Below are positions 1 through 7,076 of a DNA stretch of 64,000 nt, one piece after another. The notes beneath the pieces are model-generated. The model had not been told where the DNA came from. It was given only the letters and a program-made list of their open reading frames with translations, and ran no database searches. Numbering within the stretch: the first letter of the stretch is position 1; every line of letters begins with the position of its first letter. Location: NCBI RefSeq assembly GCF_001425945.1, contig NZ_LMEB01000006.1:186001-250000 (forward strand). The letters are read 5' to 3'. Both the position numbers and the translations under genes were made by a program. The DNA comes from Brevundimonas sp. Root1279 (lineage in GTDB: Bacteria > Pseudomonadota > Alphaproteobacteria > Caulobacterales > Caulobacteraceae).

Positions 1-308
1 GGACCACGACGGGCCCTGACGGGGCCTTTCATTTCCGCACCATCAAGCCGGTGTCGTACACGGTCACGGCGGCAAGCCCGCCGTTGGTGCGGGCGCCGCA
101 CATCCATGTCGCGGTCTCGACGCACGGCGCCCGGCGGCTGACCTCCCAACTCTACGTCGCCGGAGAGCCGCTGAACGACGCCGACATGGCGCTGGCCATG
201 GTGACCGATCCGGTGCTGCGGGCCGGCCTGGTCCGCCCGTATGGCGACGGCTCGGCCTTCGAGGCCGGAGCCTTGGCCGCGCACTACGACCTGGTGATCC
301 TCACCTGA
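1..308 (+). CDS. Intradiol ring-cleavage dioxygenase family protein, C-terminal part (5' end outside window)
   Basis: Only the last 102 or so codons are present; the frame is open from base 3 to the window edge, so the start lies upstream. The visible part contains a TGPDGAFHFRT-like strand, then RAPHIHVAV and a TSQLYVAGEPLN segment, which match the C-terminal half of protocatechuate 3,4-dioxygenase-type intradiol dioxygenases, where the His-x-His pair of the HIHV motif contributes to the non-haem iron site. The family opens catechol-type rings between the two hydroxyls. No partner subunit or other aromatic-catabolism gene is visible downstream, so the substrate cannot be stated. It ends convergently with, and overlaps by 8 bases, the next gene. 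The family call is fairly safe; whether it is a catabolic enzyme or one of the many uncharacterised secreted intradiol-like proteins cannot be told from this fragment. Confidence 0.72.
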   Translation, partial: TTTGPDGAFHFRTIKPVSYTVTAASPPLVRAPHIHVAVSTHGARRLTSQLYVAGEPLNDADMALAMVTDPVLRAGLVRPYGDGSAFEAGALAAHYDLVILT

Positions 309-864
309 GCGACGACCGCAGCGTCGGGGCGAGCCGGACGATCACCAGCAGCGCCGCCACGCTGCCGAGCGCGAGCGGCACGACGAAGCCCCAGCGACGG
401 GCCAGGCGGCGAGCCCCGACCCGGCTGCGCAGGCGCGCCGTTCGGCCGGCCGACACGCGCGGCGTCGCGGCCGTAAAGGCCAGTCGATAGCCGATGCGCG
501 GCACCGTCTCGATCTGAAAGCCCGCGCCCTCATGGTTCGACAGCCGCCGCAGCTTGCTGATGATCCGGCTGACCGCGTCATCGCCGACGATGACGCCGTC
601 CCAACAGCGAATGATCAGATCGTCCCGCGACAGCACGGCGCCCTCCGCCCGCACGAGGGCGACCAGGACCCTCATCACCCGCGGTTCGAGATGTTGGGTG
701 GCGCCGTTCGCGCCGACTTCTCCGAGCGACGGGCGGACCAGCAACTCGCCCAGATGGAAGTCCGCTTCGTGCGCCAGGACGGTCGGCTCGGAAGTCGTTG
801 AGGTAGATGACATTTTTTTCACGTAGATGACATTTCGGTCACTCGGAAAGCATCGGGATTTCAT
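301..864 (-). CDS. Membrane-anchored winged-helix (CadC/ToxR-type) regulator
   Basis: The 187-residue protein carries an OmpR/PhoB-type DNA-binding winged helix at about residues 35-130 (LHLEPRVMRVLVAL-like helix, then SRDDLIIRCW and SRIISKLRRL recognition region, ending GYRLAF), a basic linker, and one transmembrane helix near residues 158-176 followed by a short basic tail. There is no receiver domain, so this is the CadC/ToxR architecture, in which the DNA-binding domain is cytoplasmic and tethered to the inner membrane; here almost nothing is left on the far side to sense a signal. The start at 864 has a GAGG eight bases upstream; an alternative ATG at 813 (MSSTSTT) has no good ribosome-binding site. 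It is divergent from the UrcA gene, a plausible target. A 13-base direct repeat lies across the alternative start. Confidence 0.7.
   Translation of the reverse strand: MKSRCFPSDRNVIYVKKMSSTSTTSEPTVLAHEADFHLGELLVRPSLGEVGANGATQHLEPRVMRVLVALVRAEGAVLSRDDLIIRCWDGVIVGDDAVSRIISKLRRLSNHEGAGFQIETVPRIGYRLAFTAATPRVSAGRTARLRSRVGARRLARRWGFVVPLALGSVAALLVIVRLAPTLRSSLR
803..835. repeat. 13-bp direct repeat with 20-bp period at the regulator's 5' end
   Basis: The sequence GTAGATGACATTT occurs at 803-815 and again at 823-835, exactly 20 bases apart, that is, about two helical turns. It lies inside the long reading of the winged-helix gene and covers the alternative ATG at 813. On the minus strand the upstream copy opens with ATG and closes with a stop five codons in. 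It could be a pair of autoregulatory half-sites or a simple local duplication. Confidence 0.5.
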
Positions 865-956
865 CGGGCCTCGGCCCTATCGGTTGGGCGGCGGGGCGGT
901 CATCCATGAAGTACGCCGGATCGCGGCGGAGCAGCGGGGGCTGCAGGAGACCGAAC

Positions 957-1328
957 ATGAAGACCACCCTGATGATGTTCACCCTAGCAGCAGTAGCCCT
1001 TTCGGCGCCTATGCTCGCCTCTGCACAGGGTCAAGACACGCTTCCGTCAATCCAGGTCACGCCGCGGCAAATGGTGGTCAGCTACGCGGACCTCGACACC
1101 AAGACGGATTGGGGCATGCGGTTGCTGGATCGGCGCCTGAACACGGCCACCGCGCAGGTCTGTCGCTTCTACGACAACCGCCTCGAGGACGTGCAGGTCG
1201 AGAACCGCTGCCGGCGCGGCGCCAAGGTCGACGCGATGGCCCAGTTCCGGGCCAATGAGACGCGGCGGATCGACCAGGCGTCGGCCCGATCGCCGGAGAC
1301 GGCGTCCGTGACCGTCACCTCGCACTGA
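957..1328 (+). CDS. UrcA family protein, secreted
   Basis: A 123-residue protein with a clear Sec signal peptide (MKTTLMMFTLAAVALSAP, cleavage after ASAQ near residue 23). The mature part has the UrcA pattern: a VSYADLDT segment, then a helix with LLDRRLNTATAQVC and a second cysteine in ENRC, presumably a disulfide in the periplasm. UrcA proteins are small secreted proteins common in Caulobacterales and sphingomonads, with no established biochemical role. The ATG at 957 was chosen because AGGAG lies 9 bases upstream and it gives the signal peptide; a longer in-frame reading from 906 has neither. The gene is divergent from the membrane winged-helix regulator and ends in a strong terminator shared with ctrA. 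Confidence 0.75.
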   Translation: MKTTLMMFTLAAVALSAPMLASAQGQDTLPSIQVTPRQMVVSYADLDTKTDWGMRLLDRRLNTATAQVCRFYDNRLEDVQVENRCRRGAKVDAMAQFRANETRRIDQASARSPETASVTVTSH

Positions 1329-1347
1329 GCCCCGCCTGCAAATGAAA

Positions 1348-1380
1348 ACGCCCGCCGGAGCAATCCGGCGGGCGTCTTCT
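1348..1380. terminator. Bidirectional intrinsic terminator between the UrcA gene and ctrA
   Basis: A perfect 12-bp stem (1348-1359 with 1364-1375) closes a GCAA tetraloop and is followed on the plus strand by CTTCTTTG and further T runs, and on the minus strand by TTTTCATTT. It lies between two convergent genes and can serve both. Confidence 0.85.
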
Positions 1381-1399
1381 TTGTCGTTTTTCGCGGGGA

Positions 1400-2107
1400 T
1401 CAGGCGGCGGCGGTGATCGGGGCGCCGACTTCGGACGGATCGCGCAGGACGTAGCCGCGGCCCCAGACGGTCTCGATGTAATGCTTGCCGCCGGCCGCCG
1501 TGGCCAGCTTCTTGCGCAGCTTGCAGATGAAGACGTCGATGATCTTCAGCTCGGGCTCGTCCATGCCGCCGTACAGGTGGTTCAGGAACATCTCCTTGGT
1601 CAGGGTCGTGCCCTTACGCAGGGAGAGCAGCTCCAGCATCTGGTATTCCTTGCCGGTCAGGTGGACGCGGTGACCGTTCACCTCGACCGTCTTGCCGTCC
1701 AGGTTCACCGCGATCTCGCCGGTGTGGATGATCGCCTGGGCGTGGCCCTTCGAGCGGCGGACCACGGCGTGGGTGCGGGCGATCAGCTCGTCCTTGTGGA
1801 ACGGCTTGGTCATGTAGTCGTCGGCGCCGCCGCCGAAGGTCTTGACCTTGGTCTCGATCTCCGAGGTGCCGGAAAGGATCATGACCGGGGTGTTCACCTT
1901 GCCCACGCGGAGCTGGCGAAGCACTTCGAGGCCGTTCATGTCAGGCAGGTTCAGGTCGAGCAGGATAAGATCGTAGTCGTAGATCTTGCCGAGATCGATG
2001 CCCTCTTCGCCGAGGTCGGTCGTGTAGACGTTGAAGCCTTCCGACTTCAGCATCAGTTCGATGCTCTGCGCGGTCGCGTGATCATCTTCGATTAGCAGGA
2101 CGCGCAT
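1400..2107 (-). CDS. ctrA: Cell-cycle master response regulator CtrA
   Basis: A 235-residue OmpR-family response regulator. The receiver domain (residues 1-120) has the acidic pair E7/D8-D9, the phosphorylation site Asp51 in LILLDLNLP, Thr/Ser and Lys104-type residues ([16 protein letters not shown]), and the C-terminal winged helix has the conserved [25 protein letters not shown] and FICKLRKKL segments typical of CtrA. The protein ends in TAAA; in Caulobacter the terminal alanines form the ClpXP degradation signal. CtrA represses the replication origin and activates flagellar, pilus and division genes. The ATG at 2107 gives a length close to the 231 residues of the Caulobacter protein. The 300-base upstream region holds TTAA boxes and GANTC sites, pointing to autoregulation and CcrM methylation control. 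Confidence 0.97.
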   Translation of the reverse strand: MRVLLIEDDHATAQSIELMLKSEGFNVYTTDLGEEGIDLGKIYDYDLILLDLNLPDMNGLEVLRQLRVGKVNTPVMILSGTSEIETKVKTFGGGADDYMTKPFHKDELIARTHAVVRRSKGHAQAIIHTGEIAVNLDGKTVEVNGHRVHLTGKEYQMLELLSLRKGTTLTKEMFLNHLYGGMDEPELKIIDVFICKLRKKLATAAGGKHYIETVWGRGYVLRDPSEVGAPITAAA

Positions 2108-2176
2108 GAGTGCCCCTCCAGGCAAAGCTTGGCCGTAGACGTTACTGTCCCGTTTCCGGGTAACCTTGTTCGGACG

Positions 2177-2219
2177 TTAACCCCTCAAAAACTTAAGAAG
2201 GGTTAACGCGACTGGTTAA
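2177..2219. promoter_or_regulatory. TTAA box cluster upstream of ctrA (candidate CtrA autoregulatory sites)
   Basis: Four TTAA tetramers lie at 2177, 2193, 2203 and 2216, several inside GTTAAC or GGTTAA contexts, with one TTAA-N6-TTAA pair (2193-2206). The known CtrA consensus is TTAA-N7-TTAA with a TTAACCAT half-site form, so the spacing here is one base short. Location 70-110 bases upstream of the ctrA start fits autoregulation as known in Caulobacter. A further GTTAAC lies at 2361, nearer the divergent gene. Confidence 0.55.
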
Positions 2220-2223
2220 TAGC

Positions 2224-2266
2224 GAATCTAGGCTGATTTGCGAATCGCCGTCGAGAGTCCCGAGTC
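2224..2266. promoter_or_regulatory. Cluster of four GANTC (CcrM) methylation sites upstream of ctrA
   Basis: GAATC at 2224-2228 and 2242-2246, and GAGTC at 2255-2259 and 2262-2266, lie within 43 bases. In Caulobacter a GANTC site in the ctrA P1 promoter makes transcription depend on hemimethylation after the replication fork passes. The sites lie just upstream of the TTAA cluster, consistent with a distal P1-like promoter. Confidence 0.6.
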
Positions 2267-2406
2267 AAGTCGCCGATATTTTTCGGCCAAGCCCCTGAAT
2301 CCACGCGTGGCGGGGCCCGTGCGACCGATTTAGACGCCTCTTAGACATATATTCCTATTCGTTAACGACCGGCCGCTGCGGCCGTCGCGCGAAATGGGAG
2401 AAGAAT

Positions 2407-2763
2407 GTGGCGGAGACGTACCAAGTGCCGGTGCGCGAGGAGGACCGCATCAAGGCGGAGCTGGCCATGCAGCTGGTGGCCGCCTCGACGGGGGTGTCGA
2501 AGGATCGGATGGAGACGCGGGCCCGGCTGGAACGGCAGGCCTGTCGGGCGCGGTGGCTGGCCATGTACCTGGCCTATGTGACCTTCGGCTGGCCCATGGA
2601 CCGGGTCGGCCACGCCTTCGGCCTGAACCGGGCGACCGCAGCGGCGGCCTGCCGCTGGGCTGAAGACGGACGCGACCGTCCGGCAGTCGATGATCTACTG
2701 GATCGCCTGGAGCGCTGCGTGCGCGAGGTGATCGACTATCCGGCCTGCGAGCTGCCGGCATGA
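2407..2763 (+). CDS. Small helix-turn-helix protein resembling DnaA domain IV
   Basis: A 118-residue protein. Its centre (residues about 38-85) has a MYLAYVTFGWPMDRVGHAFG-type helix, a turn, and NRATAAAACRWAED, which follows the layout of the C-terminal DNA-binding domain of DnaA (MYL.R..T..S...IG..FG..DH.TV..A...IE), but without the DnaA AAA+ ATPase and with the DnaA-box contact residues changed. I do not recognise a characterised gene. The start is GTG at 2407, chosen for GGGAGAA ending 4 bases upstream; no ATG gives a complete domain. It is divergent from ctrA across a 299-base regulatory region and overlaps the DUF6456 gene by 4 bases (ATGA), so the two are probably co-translated. Confidence 0.65.
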   Translation: MAETYQVPVREEDRIKAELAMQLVAASTGVSKDRMETRARLERQACRARWLAMYLAYVTFGWPMDRVGHAFGLNRATAAAACRWAEDGRDRPAVDDLLDRLERCVREVIDYPACELPA

Positions 2764-3458
2764 CGGTCCGGGTTCAACGCCTGCTGGAGCAGAGGGACGT
2801 CTGGCTGGACGAAACGCCCGGCGGCTACGCGCTGCGACGCGGCGGCGACCGTCGCACGCGCGTGTTGACGGTCATCGACGAGGCGTTGTTTCGCACCCTC
2901 GTGGCCCAGCCCGGGCTAAGACCGCGCCCGGGCGGCGGCTGGACGTTGCGCGCAGGCGGCGCTGAGGGCGCGCCCGTCCCGCCGCCCGGACCGGGCGTAA
3001 TCGCGGGCGACCGCCTGCTGGTCCAGCCGGATGGACGGATCACCCGCCACCCCGCCAACCTGGCGCACTCGCCCGTCGTCTGGCTGGCCGCACGCAAGGA
3101 CGCCGACGGACGGACCTTCCTGGATCCGTCCGAGGTGGCGGCGGCGGAGCGCCTGGCGTTCGACGCCGAAACCGCGCTGAAGGGGCCGTCGCTGACGATG
3201 CGCTGGGACGCCCTCCCCCGCGCCCGAAGGGGCTCGGCGGCGAAGGCCGAACCAGGCGACCGGGCGCTGGCGGCGGCCCGTCGGGTGGAGGCCGCCCTGA
3301 CCGCCTGCGGGCCGGCTCGGGCGATGATCGACCACATCTGCATCCGCGCCACGACCCTGCAGGCGGCGGAACAGGGGCTCGGCCTGCGTCGACGCGAAGG
3401 CAAGGCCCTGCTCCGCCAAGGCCTCCGGGCGCTGGCCGAATACTACCGCATCGGCTGA
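2760..3458 (+). CDS. DUF6456 domain-containing protein
   Basis: A 232-residue protein. The C-terminal two thirds (from about residue 85) contains the conserved DUF6456 features: a HPANLAHSPVVWLAARKD-like strand, FLDPSEVAAAERLAFD, and a C-terminal helix region ending GLRRREGKALLRQGLRALAEYY. DUF6456 proteins are common next to HTH genes in alphaproteobacteria and their function is unknown; the REGK-containing end looks like a DNA- or partner-binding helix. The N-terminal 80 residues are low-complexity and basic. The start ATG overlaps the stop of the DnaA-IV-like HTH gene, so the two are an operon transcribed away from ctrA. Confidence 0.7.
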   Translation: MTVRVQRLLEQRDVWLDETPGGYALRRGGDRRTRVLTVIDEALFRTLVAQPGLRPRPGGGWTLRAGGAEGAPVPPPGPGVIAGDRLLVQPDGRITRHPANLAHSPVVWLAARKDADGRTFLDPSEVAAAERLAFDAETALKGPSLTMRWDALPRARRGSAAKAEPGDRALAAARRVEAALTACGPARAMIDHICIRATTLQAAEQGLGLRRREGKALLRQGLRALAEYYRIG

Positions 3459-3469
3459 GCGAGCGGCTG

Positions 3470-3904
3470 CTAGGGGTGGGCCGACTCCAGGGCCGCGGCC
3501 TCGCGGATGCGGCCGACCATGGCGTTCAGACCGTTGGCCCGCTGGCGGGTCAGGGCAGACGGCAGGCCTAGGCGGTCCAGCGCCGCTCGGGCGTCGAAGC
3601 CGAGGATCTCCTCAGGCGTTCGATCCGAGTAGAGCTTCAGCAGCAGAGCGATATTGCCCTTGGAGAGGGCGCTGTCGCTGTCGGCCAGGAACTGCAGCCG
3701 GCCGTCGCCGCGACGCACCGCGAGCCAGACCTGCGCCGCGCACCCGGACACCTTGTTCACGTCGATCCGATCCGCCTCCGGCAGGGGAGCCAGTCCCTTG
3801 CCGAGGTCGATGACGTATTCGATCCGCCCTTCCCAGTCCCCCAGGAGGTCGAATTCCTCGACCAGTTCGGCGAGGACGGCGTCGATGGGCGGGCGGTTGG
3901 TCAT
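3470..3904 (-). CDS. sufE: SufE family cysteine desulfurase sulfur acceptor
   Basis: A 144-residue protein of normal SufE length. SufE takes persulfide sulfur from the SufS cysteine desulfurase and passes it on for Fe-S cluster assembly. The conserved pattern is clear: a helix with ELVEEFDLLGDWEGRIEYVIDLGK near the N terminus, then NKVSGCAAQVWL, in which Cys55 is the sulfur acceptor, and a C-terminal GLNAMVGRIRE helix. The start at 3904 was chosen because it matches the family's N terminus; the frame runs 24 codons further upstream with unrelated sequence. No other suf gene is nearby. It is convergent with the DUF6456 gene, 11 bases away. Confidence 0.93.
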   Translation of the reverse strand: MTNRPPIDAVLAELVEEFDLLGDWEGRIEYVIDLGKGLAPLPEADRIDVNKVSGCAAQVWLAVRRGDGRLQFLADSDSALSKGNIALLLKLYSDRTPEEILGFDARAALDRLGLPSALTRQRANGLNAMVGRIREAAALESAHP

Positions 3905-4058
3905 GCGGGGCAGATAAGCCGGAGCGAAGCCGGGGACAACCACGCCTCCAGGCGCATTCCGTCCGGGCTCCGCCATACAATCCCCTCATACGGGTGGAGG
4001 CTTTGGACGACTCGCTGCGGGGGCTAGGCTCGCGCCCCCACTCCTGCCCCCGGATTCC

Positions 4059-5762
4059 GTGAACGCACCCGTCCACCTCGAAGTCTCGCCGGCCGCCGAC
4101 GCCGCACCGGGCCGCCCGTCGGGCGATCGCCCGGCCTTGGCGGCATGGCATGCAGGCTGGGCCGTGACGGCGGCGCTGCTCGCCCTTGGCGGTCGCTGGG
4201 CGGGCCAGATCGACGGCACGGTCTTCTACGGCGTGCTGGCCATGATCGTCCCGGGCATGGCGGGTCTTGGCCTGCTGCAGCAGGACGGGCCGCGCGAGCG
4301 GCTGGCCCTGCTCGGGGTCTGGACCCTCGCCGCCATGCTGGCCGCGGCCCTGTCCGGCGGCATGACCGGCCCGATCGCCGGCTTCGTCTTCCTGCCCCTC
4401 GCCGCCGGCTTCGCCCTGGGCGGCGCGCGGCTGGCGCAGGTCGGAGCGGTTGCGACCGGCGCGGCGATCCTGGCCGGCCTGATTTCGGCCAGCTTCGGCG
4501 GCGGCGCCCCGGCCTCTCCGCTGATGGCCGCCGTCTCCGCCCTGATGAGCGTCGGCGGCGCGGCCTTGGCGACGCGGCTGTCGTGGCGGCAGCGCGAGAG
4601 CCGCCTCGCCGCCGCCGAAACCGAGTGCGCCCGGATCGAACAACTGATCGCGGCCCAGCCCGGCCTGACCCTGGTGCTCGAGCCCTCGGGACGCGTGCTG
4701 GCGGCCTACGGCGCGCCGCCGAGCTGCCTGCCGGTCGATCCCCTGTTCGCGCAGGGGCTGGTCGCCGCAGTGCACGCACCGGACCGTCCTCGCCTGCTGG
4801 CCGCCATCGAACAAGCCCTGCAGGGCCAGGACGCCGCCGCCCTGTTCGCGCCGCGGCTTGCCCTGGACCGGCGGGTGCAGATGCTGTTCCGCCGCTTGGA
4901 CGACGCCACCGCCCCGCGCCTGATCGCCCAGGCCTACGACGCCACCGGCCAGTACGCCCGCGAGCTGGGCCTTGAGGTCGCGCGGACCGAGGCGGAGAGC
5001 CGCGAGGCCGGCAAGGCCCGTTTCCTGGCCAATATGAGCCATGAGCTGCGCACGCCGCTGAACGCCGTGCTGGGCTTCTCGGACATCATGCGCCAGCGGC
5101 TGTTCGGGCCGATGCCCGAGCGCTATGCGACCTATGTCGACAACATCCACGAGGCCGGCGGCCACCTGCTGGACCTGATCAACGACGTGCTCGACGTCTC
5201 CAAGATCGAGGCCGAGCGCTACGTCCTGACCCTGGAGCGGTTCGACGCGCGGGAAACCGTCTCGGCCGCCATCGCCCTGGTCCGGGTCGGCGCCGAGGAC
5301 AAGGGCGTGACCCTGTCCGGCGTCCTGCCCGCCGATGTGCTGGAGGTCTCGGCGGATCGCCGGGCGCTGAAGCAGATGGCGCTGAACCTGATGTCCAATG
5401 CGGTGAAATTCACCCCGCCGGGCGGCTCCGTCACGGTCACGATCGAGGCGGTCGGGCCCGAGCTGGAAATGGTCGTCGCGGACACCGGCGTGGGCATCGC
5501 GCCCGAGGACGTCGCGCGGCTGGGACGTCCGTTCGAACAGGCCGGCGAGATGGAGCAACGCCGCCAGGGCACCGGCCTGGGCCTGTCGCTGGTGCGCGCC
5601 TTCGCCGAACTGCACGGCGGCCGGATGAGCATCGAGAGCACCCTCGGCGAGGGCACGGCGGTGACCGTGCGCCTGCCCGTGGCCCAGGCGCAGCGCGCGC
5701 CGGCCCCCGAAGGCGGGGCCGTGATCATCCCGCTTCCGGTGGCCGGCGGCGGCCAGGGCTAG
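4059..5762 (+). CDS. DivJ-like membrane sensor histidine kinase
   Basis: A 567-residue kinase. About six hydrophobic segments fill residues 25-185, then a degenerate PAS-like region (about 190-305), then HisKA with the phospho-acceptor His in FLANMSHELRTPLNAVLGFSDIM (about residue 328) and a complete HATPase domain (N box NLMSNAVKF, G1 VADTGVGIAP, G2 GTGLGLSLV). The HisKA sequence, including KIEAERY and the GPMPERYATYVDNIHEAGGHLLDLIND stretch, is of the DivJ/PleC type that controls DivK and, through it, CtrA. Six transmembrane segments and one cytosolic sensory region favour DivJ over PleC. The start is GTG at 4059. Proximity to ctrA supports a cell-cycle role, but assignment to DivJ itself rests on resemblance only, so no symbol is given. 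Confidence 0.75.
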   Translation: MNAPVHLEVSPAADAAPGRPSGDRPALAAWHAGWAVTAALLALGGRWAGQIDGTVFYGVLAMIVPGMAGLGLLQQDGPRERLALLGVWTLAAMLAAALSGGMTGPIAGFVFLPLAAGFALGGARLAQVGAVATGAAILAGLISASFGGGAPASPLMAAVSALMSVGGAALATRLSWRQRESRLAAAETECARIEQLIAAQPGLTLVLEPSGRVLAAYGAPPSCLPVDPLFAQGLVAAVHAPDRPRLLAAIEQALQGQDAAALFAPRLALDRRVQMLFRRLDDATAPRLIAQAYDATGQYARELGLEVARTEAESREAGKARFLANMSHELRTPLNAVLGFSDIMRQRLFGPMPERYATYVDNIHEAGGHLLDLINDVLDVSKIEAERYVLTLERFDARETVSAAIALVRVGAEDKGVTLSGVLPADVLEVSADRRALKQMALNLMSNAVKFTPPGGSVTVTIEAVGPELEMVVADTGVGIAPEDVARLGRPFEQAGEMEQRRQGTGLGLSLVRAFAELHGGRMSIESTLGEGTAVTVRLPVAQAQRAPAPEGGAVIIPLPVAGGGQG

Positions 5763-5777
5763 ACCCAGACCCAGACC

Positions 5778-6926
5778 TCAGCCGTCGACGTCGAGACCCA
5801 GGGCGACGCGGCCGGTGTAGCGCAGCTGCGGCTTGCGCTGCAGCGGGTGGAAGCGGGCGCCCTGCACGTCGCGGAAGGCGCGCTCCAGGCCCAGGGAGCG
5901 GTGGAAGGCGGGGCCGCCCGCGACCTCCATGGCCAATTCGACCGTGCGGATCGCGGCCTCGCCGGCCAGGGTGCGGCCGATCATGGCCTTGCTGGTGGTC
6001 AGCTCGCCCGGCATCGCCGTCTCGGCCTGGGCGATCATCGCCTCGACCGCATTCTCGGCGGCGGCGAAGGCGTTCTCCATCTCGCCGACCAGCTGGACCA
6101 GGCCCTCGTCGGCCGGCTTGCGCTTGGCGATCTCGATCGCCAGAGCCCGCGCCCCCTCGGCGACGCCGAGATAGGCGGAGTAGATCAGCGGGAAGGCCAG
6201 CATGGCGATGGCGTGGAAGAGCGGGTGCCACGGGCCCTGCGGGCGGCGGCCCGAGATGCCCGCGTCGGCGACGAAGACCTCGCTCAGCTCGACGTCGTGC
6301 GAGCCGGTGCCGCGCATGCCCATGACCCGCCAGGTGTCGTGGATCTTCACCCCCTCCGCCTTGAAGGGCACAGCGAAGTGCAGGACCGTCGGCCCGGCCT
6401 CGGGGTCCTCATAGACGGCGCTGGTCATCAGCAGGTCGCCGGCCAGGCAGCCGCTGGAGAAGATCTTGCGGGCGTTGATGCGGAAGCCGCCGTCGACCTT
6501 GGTCGCCGTGCCCGCACTCTTCAGCCAGTCGGTGCCGCCGCTGGAGACCAGGATCAGATCCTCGGCCGCGACGCGCTTGAGCAGGCCATCGGTGGGGGCG
6601 TTCTGGTTCCGCCAGCGCCAGGCGGCGACGGCGATCAGGTGCGAGTGCATCGAATAGGTCAGGCCGGTCGAACCGCAGGCGGCGCCGAGGCGGCGGATGA
6701 CCTGCGCGATCTCGCGATACTCGGCCCCGCCGCCGCCCAGCTCGGCCGGGACATGGGCGGAGAAGAAGCCCTCGGCCTTCAGCCGGTCGTAGCTGTCGGC
6801 GACGAAGCTGTCCTCAGCGTCGTGGCGGGCGGCTTCGGCCGCGATGGAGTCGGCGAGCCGATCGGCGCGGGCCAGCCAGTCGATGGGAGCGTGAGCATCC
6901 ATGGCGATCACCGGAGAAACGGACAT
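5778..6926 (-). CDS. Acyl-CoA dehydrogenase family flavoprotein
   Basis: A 382-residue protein with the three-part acyl-CoA dehydrogenase fold: an N-terminal helical domain (AADRLADSIAAEAARHDAED, then FFSAHVPAELGGGGAEY), a middle beta domain (SSGGTDWLKSAGTATKVDGGFRINARKIFSSG) and a C-terminal helical domain ending in AFRDVQGARFHPLQ. The usual catalytic Glu of dehydrogenases is not evident in the expected place, and overall it looks more like the flavin monooxygenase side of the family (DszC/SfnB-like), so substrate and reaction are uncertain. The ATG at 6926 has GAGG seven bases upstream and is preferred to a TTG at 6947. It is divergent from an HxlR regulator, which is probably its controller. 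Confidence 0.8.
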   Translation of the reverse strand: MSVSPVIAMDAHAPIDWLARADRLADSIAAEAARHDAEDSFVADSYDRLKAEGFFSAHVPAELGGGGAEYREIAQVIRRLGAACGSTGLTYSMHSHLIAVAAWRWRNQNAPTDGLLKRVAAEDLILVSSGGTDWLKSAGTATKVDGGFRINARKIFSSGCLAGDLLMTSAVYEDPEAGPTVLHFAVPFKAEGVKIHDTWRVMGMRGTGSHDVELSEVFVADAGISGRRPQGPWHPLFHAIAMLAFPLIYSAYLGVAEGARALAIEIAKRKPADEGLVQLVGEMENAFAAAENAVEAMIAQAETAMPGELTTSKAMIGRTLAGEAAIRTVELAMEVAGGPAFHRSLGLERAFRDVQGARFHPLQRKPQLRYTGRVALGLDVDG

Positions 6927-6986
6927 CGGAAACCTCGTCTGGTTCAATCAGGAGAGGTCGTTCTGACGGACCGCTCCAGACCTCTC

Positions 6987-7027
6987 CAGTTCAGGAACTG
7001 AATCGAGGTGGTACAGGAACTGAACTG
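6987..7027. promoter_or_regulatory. Palindromic operator candidate between the flavoprotein and HxlR genes
   Basis: CAGTTC-AG-GAACTG at 6987-7000 is a perfect 6+6 palindrome. The decamer AGGAACTGAA at 6993-7002 recurs at 7015-7024, 22 bases away, and the second copy runs into another GAACTG. Two sites on one face of the helix, centred in the divergent promoter region, are what a dimeric HxlR-type repressor would need. Confidence 0.55.
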
Positions 7028-7076
7028 TCACTCACGATCGTTCGGACGTATCCTTCGGAGACGGAGGGTAAGATCT

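Noticed and set aside
3612..5615. A 667-codon open frame on the minus strand across the DivJ-like kinase and sufE
   Set aside because: It crosses two well-recognised genes on different strands and has no recognisable domain.
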